From Neptuniibacter sp. (GTDB lineage Bacteria; Pseudomonadota; Gammaproteobacteria; Pseudomonadales; Balneatricaceae), in the NCBI GenBank assembly GCA_024686055.1, contig JAIBDV010000016.1, forward strand, positions 1 to 17,544: DNA of 17,544 bases. Reading direction: 5' to 3'. The notes beneath the pieces are model-generated. The model saw only the letters and a list, made by a program, of their open reading frames with translations, had not been told where the DNA came from and made no database searches. Position numbers and translations under genes: made by a program. Positions 7,971 through 15,057 of the stretch are shown piece after piece. Each line of letters opens with the position of its first letter. Position 1 is the stretch's first letter.

Positions 7971-9752
7971 CTATTTCAGCTCTCCGGCACGGTATACCCA
8001 CCGCCCATCCACCATCGTCCCCAGGGGGTGTATATGACGGATTTCAGGCGCAGGCGTCTCCAGATAATTACGATCGAGCACCAGTAAATCAGCCCGCTTT
8101 CCCGGCTCCAGTGAACCCAGCAGGTTTTCAGCAAACAACAGCCTGGCATTATTGCGAGTATGGGCAATCAGTGCCTGCTGACGACTGACAGTCTGCTGCG
8201 ACAACTTGACCCCATCAACCATCGTGCCATTCACAGCCCAGTCCAGTGTATGGAATGGGTTGATACTGGCAACTACCGGGCCATCAGAGCCCAGCCCCCA
8301 GCGCAGACCCTGCTCGGTCAGCGTTCGCATTGGCGTCATCTGAGCAGCCTGCTCTCCAAATTGCCGCTGGAATCGATAGCCGATCAGCCATGGTCGTGCC
8401 TGAATCGCAACGTTAAAGCCCGCTTCAGCGACCCGCTGAACGGTCGCCGGCTGAATGCCATCCGCATGGGCAAAGGTCCAGCGCAAGGCTCTGAAATCAT
8501 AATCTTCGGTCAATGGGATCAGCTGATCCAGATGCTGATTGATACTCTGATCATTCACCGCATGCAGGTGCAGGTGTACACCCTTCGCCGCCAGAGTTTG
8601 TGCATACTGCCTAAAGTGCTGGCGCACGACGGCCGACGACTGCGCCGCTCGCCCGGCACTGTCCTGTAAGGGCAGATAGAGCTGTTCACCCACGCCAATG
8701 CGCCGAAACCAGGCTATCTCATATTCATCTGGACCCAGATCTGAACCTGAATGTTCAAGCCGTGTCATGTCCGGTGGCTGACCATAGCCGGTTTCCCAGG
8801 GAATCAGTTGCTGCAAATAGTACACTCGCACCGTGAGCTGCTGCTGCGCTGCCAGTTGGCGAAAGGGTATGTAATAACGCGGCAGGGTATCAAAACCACC
8901 CGCGTCCAGCACGGTAGTGATGCCCTGGCGGTTCAGATCCTGCAGTAACAGCTGAGCACTGGCACGCTGCTCATCCGGTGCTGGCACAGGAAGTTGTGCC
9001 ACAATCGCCTGCTGAGTCGCCAGGGTTACAGTACCACTGGGAAACTGATATTCATCCAGCAACAACCCCTTACGCGATTGCCCCGGTATGGACGCATCAA
9101 TACCAATCAGCGCCAATGCCCGGCTATTCACATAGCCCCAGTCAAACAGGTGCTGCAGGTATACCGGGTTGTCCGGTGCCGCCTTATCCAGGTCAGTCAG
9201 CCGGAATCCCTCGGGTTGATCCAGAAACTGATGTTCAACAAAGCCGCCATTGACAACAATCCACTCTCCCGGCGTCATGCTTCGGGCTTTACCAGCAATA
9301 AGCTCCAGCGCTTTGTCATACTCGGTCACACCATCCAGGCGTACCTCATATCGCCAGCGCTGAGCAGCACGAATAGCATGAATGTGGTTATCAATAAGGC
9401 CCGGGATAACCGTACGGCCCTGCAGGTTCTCCAGCTGAGTATGCTCATCCGCCAACGCACGCACCGCAAAGTTACGACCAATGGCACAGATACGCCCATC
9501 CTCAATGGCCAACGCCTCAACCTCACTAAAGCCTTCATCTACAACCAGGATATGGGCGTTGTAAAGAATGAGATCCGGCGCCGCCGCCGCACTTTGCACC
9601 AGCATAAAAAAAAGCAGCGGCACGATGAGCCCCACCTGCCGCTGAACAAAGATCACTGAAGGAGAAATAACGTCTAACACTCTGGCGTACTCAAAACAGT
9701 GTTGAGCATCAGACCACAACGTCGGGTAAAAGGTTCCAGCCGCAGCCATCAT
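7971..9752 (-). CDS. Exported amidohydrolase (Amidohydrolase_3 / YtcJ-like)
   Basis: A metal-dependent hydrolase of the amidohydrolase superfamily, likely cleaving C-N bonds in an unknown substrate. Residues below are numbered on the longest form (593 aa). The family signature GLIDNHIHA gives H123 and H125; other expected metal or catalytic positions are H397 (HLHAVND), H429 (FAHADG) and D490 (GLGSDGPV). The typical C-terminal motif GSLEPGKRADLLVLDRN is at about 546-562. A hydrophobic stretch followed by QSAAAA at about 41-58 looks like a signal peptide, so the enzyme is probably exported. The start is unclear: ATG at 9752 lacks a ribosome binding site and makes the leader unusually long, while GTG at 9656 (residue 33) would give a normal signal peptide but also lacks a good site. 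A terminator upstream (9791-9822) implies its own promoter. Confidence 0.9.
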   Translation of the reverse strand: MMAAAGTFYPTLWSDAQHCFEYARVLDVISPSVIFVQRQVGLIVPLLFFMLVQSAAAAPDLILYNAHILVVDEGFSEVEALAIEDGRICAIGRNFAVRALADEHTQLENLQGRTVIPGLIDNHIHAIRAAQRWRYEVRLDGVTEYDKALELIAGKARSMTPGEWIVVNGGFVEHQFLDQPEGFRLTDLDKAAPDNPVYLQHLFDWGYVNSRALALIGIDASIPGQSRKGLLLDEYQFPSGTVTLATQQAIVAQLPVPAPDEQRASAQLLLQDLNRQGITTVLDAGGFDTLPRYYIPFRQLAAQQQLTVRVYYLQQLIPWETGYGQPPDMTRLEHSGSDLGPDEYEIAWFRRIGVGEQLYLPLQDSAGRAAQSSAVVRQHFRQYAQTLAAKGVHLHLHAVNDQSINQHLDQLIPLTEDYDFRALRWTFAHADGIQPATVQRVAEAGFNVAIQARPWLIGYRFQRQFGEQAAQMTPMRTLTEQGLRWGLGSDGPVVASINPFHTLDWAVNGTMVDGVKLSQQTVSRQQALIAHTRNNARLLFAENLLGSLEPGKRADLLVLDRNYLETPAPEIRHIHPLGTMVDGRWVYRAGELK

Positions 9753-9790
9753 CAGTCACGTAATGTCGTCACAAATAGAGCAGCCAGACA

Positions 9791-9822
9791 GCAAAATGCC
9801 GACAGCAAAGTCGGCATTTATC
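9791..9822 (-). terminator. Rho-independent terminator of the DUF465 gene
   Basis: AAATGCCGAC (9794-9803) and GTCGGCATTT (9810-9819) form a perfect 10-bp stem with a 6-base loop. Read on the minus strand the stem ends in TTTT. It begins about 20 bp after the stop codon of the DUF465 gene and before the amidohydrolase start, so it insulates the two genes. Confidence 0.88.
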
Positions 9823-9839
9823 ACAGGACCTGTTATCGC

Positions 9840-10082
9840 TCAGTCAGCAGCGATGATCATGGTGTGTAGCTCATCCTTGAGGTGAAGACGACGCAGTTTG
9901 GCCGTTTCTTCCGTCTGAGTGCAGACCGCTTCAATCTCGGACTCCATCCGTTCAACATCCTTTGTCACCTGGTGGTACTCATCAAACAGGCGGGAAAAGT
10001 GTGCATGGTTCACTTTCAGATCATGAATACGGTCACGGTGCTCTGGAAACTCATGCAACAGATCATGGTGTTCAATAGTCAT
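9840..10082 (-). CDS. DUF465 family protein (YdcH-like)
   Basis: An 80-aa highly charged, helical protein of the DUF465/YdcH family, whose function is unknown. Typical features are HDLLHEFPEHRDRIHDLK at the N-terminus, then H-x-F-x-x-L-F-D-E-Y (about 27-36), an acidic helical middle, and KLRRLHLKDELH (about 62-73); the product probably forms a short coiled-coil hairpin. Length matches the family. The ATG has AAGGAAGG 6 bases upstream. It appears monocistronic: a strong terminator lies 20 bp downstream, and another lies between it and the Aer-type gene upstream. Confidence 0.93.
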   Translation of the reverse strand: MTIEHHDLLHEFPEHRDRIHDLKVNHAHFSRLFDEYHQVTKDVERMESEIEAVCTQTEETAKLRRLHLKDELHTMIIAAD

Positions 10083-10330
10083 TAAAAACCTTCCTTATAC
10101 TGGACTATGTGTCAACGCCGGAAGCGACAAGGCCGAGCATCAGAAAACAGGAAAATCCCCTTCAAAACCACCTGCTTCCAATCGGGCTAAGCTCCGAACT
10201 TTCGCTCCCTCTGGTACCCAGTGTCCCCCTCACCTGCGCTGCGCGCATTGACAGACATCAATATTCGCCGCAGCAATATGAACCGAAATAACACCTGGGC
10301 TCAGGCGGATATGTCAGCTATTACGCACAC
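10083..10330. other. Intergenic region without a recognisable gene
   Basis: About 250 bp between the start of the DUF465 gene and the terminator at 10331. On the minus strand TATAAG lies close to the DUF465 ribosome binding site, but TTGACA stands only 10 bases before it, too close to make a sigma-70 pair, so no promoter is called. A 60-codon GTG frame on the plus strand (10109-10291) has no ribosome binding site or recognisable product. The region presumably holds the DUF465 promoter and 5' leader. Confidence 0.5.
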
Positions 10331-10368
10331 AAAAAAACCAGTCAGGCCGCAAGACCTGACTGGCTTTT
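10331..10368 (-). terminator. Strong rho-independent terminator of the Aer-type gene
   Basis: CCAGTCAGG (10338-10346) pairs perfectly with CCTGACTGG (10355-10363) around an 8-base loop. Seven A precede it on the given strand, so minus-strand transcripts end in a run of seven U after the stem; TTTT on the other side makes it partly bidirectional. It lies 32 bp past the stop codon of the Aer-type chemoreceptor gene. Confidence 0.92.
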
Positions 10369-10395
10369 AAATTCGAAATAACCGAGAAAGAGTGC

Positions 10396-11952
10396 TTAGA
10401 ATGTCACGCTTTGCACAATATCACGGGAGGTATCAGCCAGTTTGACCGATGCCTGCTCTGTACGCCCCGCAGCTTCCTGAGCAAGCTGCGCCGCAGACTG
10501 GATAGTATCCACATTATGTGTAAGGTCATCAGCAGCAGAACTCTGCTCCGTTGAGGCCGTCGCAATCATGGCACTCATATCGGCGATATTAGCAACGGTG
10601 CTCATAATAGACTCCAGCGCCTCACCCGCTTCCGCGGCCTGCGAGACACAGCTATGTGCCTGCTCACGACCCGCTTCCATCACTTTGACCACATGCTCAG
10701 ACTCACGCCCCAGCCGCTGGATTGTGGACTCAATCGTCTGGGTCGACTCCTGCGTGCGCTTAGCCAGCTCTCGCACCTCATCCGCCACAACAGCAAAGCC
10801 ACGCCCCTGCTCACCGGCACGCGCGGCCTCAATCGCCGCATTCAACGCCAGCAAGTTGGTCTGATCTGCAATTTCCCGTATTACACTGGTCGCTGTGGCA
10901 ATATCCTGAGTCTGGCTATGCAAAGCAGCAATCTGCGTCGCTGCATCCTCTACATTAACAGCCAGCTCACGAATTGACTGTATTGCCCCCTCTACAACCG
11001 ACTGACCACTGGCAGCCACTTCATTAGCCGCCCGGGTTTCATCAGAGGTCAAGGTAGCGTTATGTGCAACTTCTTCGATAGCAGAGGATAGCTCACTGAT
11101 ATGGATTGAGACCCGGTCCAGCTCTTCAACCTGCCGGTTAATCGCTTCATTGGTTTGCTGCGCAATATTAACGGCCTCGTCGCCGTGCATCTGAAGCTCA
11201 CCAACAGAGTAATTTACCCGGACATTAGCGGCCTGTACCCGCGCTTTGAGCGTCAGGTTTTCCAGATAGACCTGCCCCACCTCGGATACGGAATTAGCAA
11301 ACATCTCCTGCAGCACCGGCGAGTCGATCGTGCGTTTGGAGAGTCGCTCCATCTCACGTAATGGCTTAACCGCGCTATAAGCAGCCAGCATACCGACCAG
11401 CGCCATCACAACCATGGAACTACCGGTCATAACCTGGTCAAAATCAGTTACCCAGCCAACACCTAACGGCACCAGTGCTGAAAGCAGTGCCGCCGTCATA
11501 ACTCGGGTCGATACACGAATATCATGAAGAGAGATACGACGCTTACCGTTATTCAAGCGCTCGTAAACAGCCTGAGCTCTACGCTTCTGACCCATCGTAG
11601 GCAAGGTTCGCACAGACTGATAACCAATGCAGCGACCAGATTCGATAATCGGGGTCACATAGGCTTTTACCCAATAAAAGCCGCCATCTTTACAGCGGTT
11701 TTTAACAATGCCAATCCAGGGCAAGCCCTCTTTAAGCTTGTTCCACATATCAGCAAATACCGCTGAGGGAACATCAGGGTGCCTGACCAGGTTATGCGGC
11801 TGCCCTAACAGCTCATCTCTATCAAAACCGGAGATAACAACAAATGCATCATTAACAAAGGTAACCTGCCCTTTGAGGTTCGTCGTCGAAATCAGAGGGG
11901 TATCTTCACTGAAGGTTCTCTCAACATTCGTCACAGGAAGATTGCTCCGCAT
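10396..11952 (-). CDS. Aer-type PAS-domain chemoreceptor (aerotaxis/energy taxis)
   Basis: A 518-aa cytoplasm-facing receptor of the Aer type, which in E. coli senses redox state through FAD in a PAS domain. The N-terminal PAS domain (about 15-120) keeps the Aer signature: TFVNDAF with N34, GQPHNLVRHPD (51-60, R57/H58/D60), ADMW and PWIGIVKNR (W79). Two hydrophobic segments at about 152-170 and 177-194 make a membrane hairpin with no sizeable periplasmic domain, as in Aer. The signalling domain contains ADQTNLLALNAAIEAARAGE and GRGFAVVADEVRELAKRT. FAD binding is inferred from the motif, not shown. AAGGAG is placed 6 bases before the ATG. Terminators on both sides indicate a monocistronic unit. 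Another PAS cofactor or ligand is possible. Confidence 0.94.
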   Translation of the reverse strand: MRSNLPVTNVERTFSEDTPLISTTNLKGQVTFVNDAFVVISGFDRDELLGQPHNLVRHPDVPSAVFADMWNKLKEGLPWIGIVKNRCKDGGFYWVKAYVTPIIESGRCIGYQSVRTLPTMGQKRRAQAVYERLNNGKRRISLHDIRVSTRVMTAALLSALVPLGVGWVTDFDQVMTGSSMVVMALVGMLAAYSAVKPLREMERLSKRTIDSPVLQEMFANSVSEVGQVYLENLTLKARVQAANVRVNYSVGELQMHGDEAVNIAQQTNEAINRQVEELDRVSIHISELSSAIEEVAHNATLTSDETRAANEVAASGQSVVEGAIQSIRELAVNVEDAATQIAALHSQTQDIATATSVIREIADQTNLLALNAAIEAARAGEQGRGFAVVADEVRELAKRTQESTQTIESTIQRLGRESEHVVKVMEAGREQAHSCVSQAAEAGEALESIMSTVANIADMSAMIATASTEQSSAADDLTHNVDTIQSAAQLAQEAAGRTEQASVKLADTSRDIVQSVTF

Positions 11953-11988
11953 TATTCTCTCCTTAAATAGATCCGAGCATCAGACCAT

Positions 11989-11994
11989 ACTATA
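11989..11994 (-). promoter_or_regulatory. Possible -10 element for the Aer-type gene
   Basis: On the minus strand TATAGT (5 of 6 to TATAAT) lies about 37 bp before the ATG of the Aer-type gene. No convincing -35 hexamer is seen 16-18 bases further upstream, and no clear sigma-28 (flagellar) pattern is present, so this is a weak call. Confidence 0.25.
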
Positions 11995-12087
11995 CGATCA
12001 GCATTAAATAGAAAGCACAGCCGTCAGACTGTAATGAATACACCAGCGACTATACATTTGATTTATAACGGCGAAACAGACGATCTT

Positions 12088-12118
12088 AAAAAAAGGCCGC
12101 AAATACGACCTTTTACTT
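12088..12118 (-). terminator. Probable terminator of the bolA operon
   Basis: AAAAGG (12091-12096) pairs with CCTTTT (12109-12114), with an inner CG/CG pair across one mismatch. Runs of A on one side and T on the other make it look bidirectional; on the minus strand the stem is followed by a run of U. It lies about 105 bp past the BolA stop and 140 bp before the Aer-type gene. Confidence 0.55.
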
Positions 12119-12133
12119 TTTTATTTTAAGGCA

Positions 12134-12166
12134 AATTGACCCCTGTCAATTTTGATCGTTTGATCA
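12134..12166. promoter_or_regulatory. Palindrome plus tandem TTTGATC repeat, possible operator
   Basis: AATTGAC (12134-12140) and GTCAATT (12145-12151) form a perfect 7-bp inverted repeat with a 4-base loop. Directly next to it TTTGATCG and TTTGATCA stand in tandem, and TGATC/GATCA also makes a small inverted repeat. The site lies between the bolA operon and the Aer-type gene, about 185 bp upstream of the latter. It resembles but does not match FNR (TTGAT-N4-ATCAA) or CRP sites. It may be an operator for the Aer-type gene or a second terminator hairpin. Confidence 0.35.
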
Positions 12167-12218
12167 GAAAAACACCCCTATTACGCCAGCAATAAAAACT
12201 TACATAAAATATATAAGA

Positions 12219-12533
12219 TTATTCTGACTTCGAGCCACCCATGCAATCCGGGGATAAGGGCGCACGCTGTTCTCGAGCCGACCACTCACCGGCAGTGTAC
12301 AGGTGCATAGACAGTGCATGTACAGGGCCTGCTAACTCCTCAGCACAAATTTTATAAACCAGCTGATGACGCTGCACCAATCGCTTGCCCTCAAACTGAT
12401 CGGACACAATAACGACTCTGAAGTGTGATTCCTGAGCGGGACCACTGTGCATATGACTCTCATTCTCTATCTCTATCTGAACAGGCGTCAGTGCATCAAC
12501 AATTTTAGAATGAATAGATTTTTCAATAGACAC
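12219..12533 (-). CDS. bolA: BolA family protein
   Basis: A 104-aa BolA protein. Members have a KH-like class II fold, partner monothiol glutaredoxins through a shared Fe-S cluster, and in E. coli act as a regulator of morphology. The signature is complete: IENESHMHSGPAQESHFRVVIVSD (conserved ESH at about 24-27 and the SHF motif at about 36-38), then FEGKRLVQRHQLVY and AEELAGPVHALSMHLYT with the invariant VHAL. The sequence is closer to E. coli BolA (RHRMIY, VHALALHTYT) than to IbaG, so the symbol is given, though not certain. Translation starts at GTG with AGGA 7 bases upstream; an ATG 5 bp further upstream is in a blocked frame. It is the last gene of an operon, 36 bp behind the DUF3422 gene. 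Confidence 0.93.
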   Translation of the reverse strand: MSIEKSIHSKIVDALTPVQIEIENESHMHSGPAQESHFRVVIVSDQFEGKRLVQRHQLVYKICAEELAGPVHALSMHLYTAGEWSAREQRAPLSPDCMGGSKSE

Positions 12534-12569
12534 AATACATTCCTAATAAATAATTAGTTATCTACGAGC

Positions 12570-13904
12570 TTAATCATCGATTTTATCTGTTGCAAGCCGC
12601 AAAAAATGACGATGAATCCGACGGGTGAAAAACCAGACTGTACCCACAATCAGTGGGACAGATAATCCAAGTACCAGACTTTTGTCGAATTCAATCCCTC
12701 TGTTATAGAAAGCCTCCAGCAGGTATTTAACCAGGCCGACAGCATAATAACTGATCGCAGCAACAGACAGACCCTCGACGGTATGCTGCATCATTAACTG
12801 AATGCGTGAGCGCCGGTCCATCGATGCCAGTAACTGCTGGTTTTGCGCCTGAATTGACAGCTCAACACGGGTACGCATCATATCCGAAACCCGGTCAATC
12901 CGCCGCGACAGGTCTTCAAGCCGTTTACCCACTGCTTCACAGGTCCGCACTGCAGGGGTTAACCGGCGCGTCATAAACTCACTGATGGTCAGGTGGCCGG
13001 ACACCTCATCTTCTCGCAACTCAGACAAACGCTGCATCACCAATGCGTGATACGCCTGGGTCGCACTAAAGCGGAAGGTTGAGTCGGCACGGCAGGACTC
13101 AACCCGGGCCGCCATATCCGTCAGCTGCGACAGAATTTCCTGCTCATTATGTGCCTGAGAACGCAATGCTAACCGACCAGTAACGGCCGCCAGTTCAGCA
13201 TCCATCTCCGCCAGCGCCGGGCTGAATTTGCGTGCCGTCTCCAGTGCCAGTAGCGCCATCAACCGATAGGTCTCAATCTCCATCAGCCGCTGTACAAGTC
13301 GCCCTAACTGGCTATCGCTCATCTTCTTGTTGTAGACAAGAATGCGACCAAAGCCATCACTGTGCAGCTGAAATGTCGTCCAGACTCTGGCATCACCATT
13401 TTGTGGGCTACTCCCCACCAGGCGCATCCCTTCAAAATAACGCTTAACCACCGGCAACATGAGATCCCGCTGATCACGACCATCCTCAACTGCCACGTGA
13501 AAAGCCGCCACCACTAACCCCGGCAACCGGCTCAGCCAACCCGAGGGCAACAGACTGATGGCCATTTGCTCGAATGGACTGGCACTGCCCTGCCCTGCAG
13601 GGTCGGGTAAACAGATAAACGTATAGCTGGCAAATTCCATGTGTTTTTCACGGCGAATTTTCAGCGGTCCCGCTTCCAGCTCAATACAGATACTGTCTTT
13701 TAAGGGCGCAGCAATTTCCAACGCCTCACACAGCTCACACAGGTGTGTAAACTGCTGATGCTTTTCATCCTCCGTGCACTGCACTGCAATATGGGTCACA
13801 CGGGAAGGGGTTGGAATAACCTGAAAAGGACGCGAGTGTAACTCGGCATAGAGGCTGTCACGTTGCGGGTGCAGCTTCATGACATCAGGTAAGGTCTGAA
13901 TCAT
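12570..13904 (-). CDS. DUF3422 membrane-anchored protein
   Basis: A 444-aa protein of the DUF3422 family (predicted membrane-anchored proteins, role unknown). The N-terminus shows the family hallmark HPQRDSLYAELHSRPF at about 12-27. The middle (about 215-370) is strongly helical and coiled-coil-like, and two transmembrane segments are near the C-terminus (about 377-395 and 408-426, LVLGLSVPLIVGTVWFF) with a basic tail, so the bulk is probably cytoplasmic and tethered to the inner membrane. Two ATG codons stand in tandem; the second (13904) is chosen because GGAG is 6 bases before it but only 3 before the first. It follows the 120-aa gene by about 10 bp and precedes bolA by 36 bp, so the three are probably co-transcribed. 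Confidence 0.93.
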   Translation of the reverse strand: MIQTLPDVMKLHPQRDSLYAELHSRPFQVIPTPSRVTHIAVQCTEDEKHQQFTHLCELCEALEIAAPLKDSICIELEAGPLKIRREKHMEFASYTFICLPDPAGQGSASPFEQMAISLLPSGWLSRLPGLVVAAFHVAVEDGRDQRDLMLPVVKRYFEGMRLVGSSPQNGDARVWTTFQLHSDGFGRILVYNKKMSDSQLGRLVQRLMEIETYRLMALLALETARKFSPALAEMDAELAAVTGRLALRSQAHNEQEILSQLTDMAARVESCRADSTFRFSATQAYHALVMQRLSELREDEVSGHLTISEFMTRRLTPAVRTCEAVGKRLEDLSRRIDRVSDMMRTRVELSIQAQNQQLLASMDRRSRIQLMMQHTVEGLSVAAISYYAVGLVKYLLEAFYNRGIEFDKSLVLGLSVPLIVGTVWFFTRRIHRHFLRLATDKIDD

Positions 13905-13915
13905 CATTTACTCCA

Positions 13916-14278
13916 CTACTGTTCCAGCTCGGCGGTCATTAACGGCTGGCGGCTCAGATCCAGCGCCAGTACCTGAGGCTTCAGCTCAAACCATGCTTGA
14001 AACATCGCCTGATCTCGCTCACAAGGCCAATGGTCTTCAAACTCATCCCAGGCCGCCAGCTCATTCTCAAACATTGCCGACCAGTGAGCCTTGATGGCCT
14101 GAAAAAACGCGTCTTCAGCCTCCACTTCATCGATCAGATAAACAGTTCCTTCCTGACGATGCTCATCCAGCGTCATCGCCTGATTTAGTGCTTCATCATC
14201 CTGGGGCAAACGAGAGACCCAGTCGACAAAGGGTTGGCGTGGCAGCACGGAAAAAGCAGAGCGGTTTAGTAACTTCAT
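13916..14278 (-). CDS. Conserved hypothetical protein (120 aa), first gene of the bolA operon
   Basis: A 120-aa acidic soluble protein without signal peptide or membrane segment. It starts MKLLNRSAFSVLPRQPFVDWV, then has TVYLIDEVEAEDAFFQAI (about 45-62), and FE.ELAAW..FE..WP.ERD...F..WFE (about 70-98) rich in Trp and acidic residues. From memory, Pseudomonas species carry similar short proteins beginning MKLINRSAF, so it is likely a conserved gammaproteobacterial family of unknown function. GGGA is about 8 bases before the ATG, a weak site. It lies about 10 bp ahead of the DUF3422 gene and is divergent, across 67 bp, from the plus-strand unknown gene at 14346. Confidence 0.85.
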   Translation of the reverse strand: MKLLNRSAFSVLPRQPFVDWVSRLPQDDEALNQAMTLDEHRQEGTVYLIDEVEAEDAFFQAIKAHWSAMFENELAAWDEFEDHWPCERDQAMFQAWFELKPQVLALDLSRQPLMTAELEQ

Positions 14279-14308
14279 GGTGTCGATCCCGAAACTTCTC
14301 TATATACT

Positions 14309-14327
14309 CGGGCCTTTTCCTGGCCCG
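14309..14327. promoter_or_regulatory. Hairpin in the 67-bp divergent intergenic region
   Basis: CGGGCC (14309-14314) pairs with GGCCCG (14322-14327) around a 7-base loop. TATATA next to it (about 14301-14306) could be a -10 element for the minus-strand operon. With only 67 bp between divergent genes, a shared regulatory site is plausible but not shown. Confidence 0.3.
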
Positions 14328-14345
14328 CATGGATACTGTTCCTGA

Positions 14346-15038
14346 GTGATCATACCCGTCTTATCGCAACTTCACAGCCGTTCTGAATGGATTGAGTTCT
14401 GTCGCAGGGAAACACCTTACTGTTATGTAGAGTCCCCACAGTGCCTGGTTGACATGCAGACTACCTACCTGCAGCTGACGCTACTCCAGGCAGGCAAGCA
14501 AGGCCGTGATGCCATCAAATACAGCCTGGGGTCCCGCCTGTCCGTGGAGCCGGTCTGGCAGCTTATCAAATCCTGTGGCTGGCAACTGGAGCGTGTTATC
14601 GGGGGGCTGGAGTCGATGGATTTTAGCAGTAACGTCCGTGATAACTCGTTACTCAAAGCCCATACCGACATCACTGTACGCAAGTTTTTTTCAAAAGAAC
14701 GCGCGTTGATTGCACCCGCAATGCTGGGGAGCCTGCATCCGGTCACAGATGAGCCGGCAATTTGGGATGGCAATACACTGGCCCGATTACTGGCCAACCA
14801 GCAATTCAGGCAGTATCGCAGTGGGCCGGATAACAGCCGTAACGCTGATGCAAACAGCCTGCTACTGGATATTATTCAGAATCCGCAGCGATGGCTGGGC
14901 CAGCGTCATAACGGCAAATTACACCTGTTCAACCGCATCACTGAAACAGCGCAGCTGCATAACCATGCCAGCTTACTGCCTGATTTTCGCAGGCCGCCAC
15001 CACGTTTACTGCCTCGCCGCTCTCCTCTGGCACGCTAA
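14346..15038 (+). CDS. Unrecognised protein (230 aa)
   Basis: A 230-aa soluble protein of a family I do not recognise. It has no signal peptide or membrane helix. Noticeable parts are the N-terminal SEWIEFCRRETPYCYV (about 12-27, two Cys), a charged region at about 96-120 (RDNSLLKAHTDITVRKFF), and an Arg/Pro-rich tail after residue 214 (RRPPPRLLPRRSPLAR) that may be disordered or bind nucleic acid. The first available start is GTG at 14346, directly after an in-frame TGA, and no ribosome binding site is evident; a start further inside (ATG at about 14454) is possible. It is divergent from the bolA operon and ends 19 bp from the stop of the lambda-P-like gene, tail to tail. Codon use looks normal. 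Confidence 0.65.
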   Translation: MIIPVLSQLHSRSEWIEFCRRETPYCYVESPQCLVDMQTTYLQLTLLQAGKQGRDAIKYSLGSRLSVEPVWQLIKSCGWQLERVIGGLESMDFSSNVRDNSLLKAHTDITVRKFFSKERALIAPAMLGSLHPVTDEPAIWDGNTLARLLANQQFRQYRSGPDNSRNADANSLLLDIIQNPQRWLGQRHNGKLHLFNRITETAQLHNHASLLPDFRRPPPRLLPRRSPLAR

Positions 15039-15057
15039 CACACCAGGCGGGGAAGCC

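Noticed and set aside
7934..8188. Plus-strand frame antisense to the amidohydrolase C-terminus
   Set aside because: Pro- and Gln-rich antisense of a clear coding gene; it has no recognisable motif.
8994..9659. 221-codon plus-strand frame inside the amidohydrolase gene
   Set aside because: Antisense shadow of a well-supported gene; the sense frame has all active-site motifs.
10109..10291. 60-codon plus-strand GTG frame upstream of the DUF465 gene
   Set aside because: No ribosome binding site and no recognisable family; composition looks non-coding.
12134..12166. FNR or CRP binding site
   Set aside because: Half-sites are similar, but the spacing differs from TTGAT-N4-ATCAA and from TGTGA-N6-TCACA; kept only as an unnamed operator-like site.
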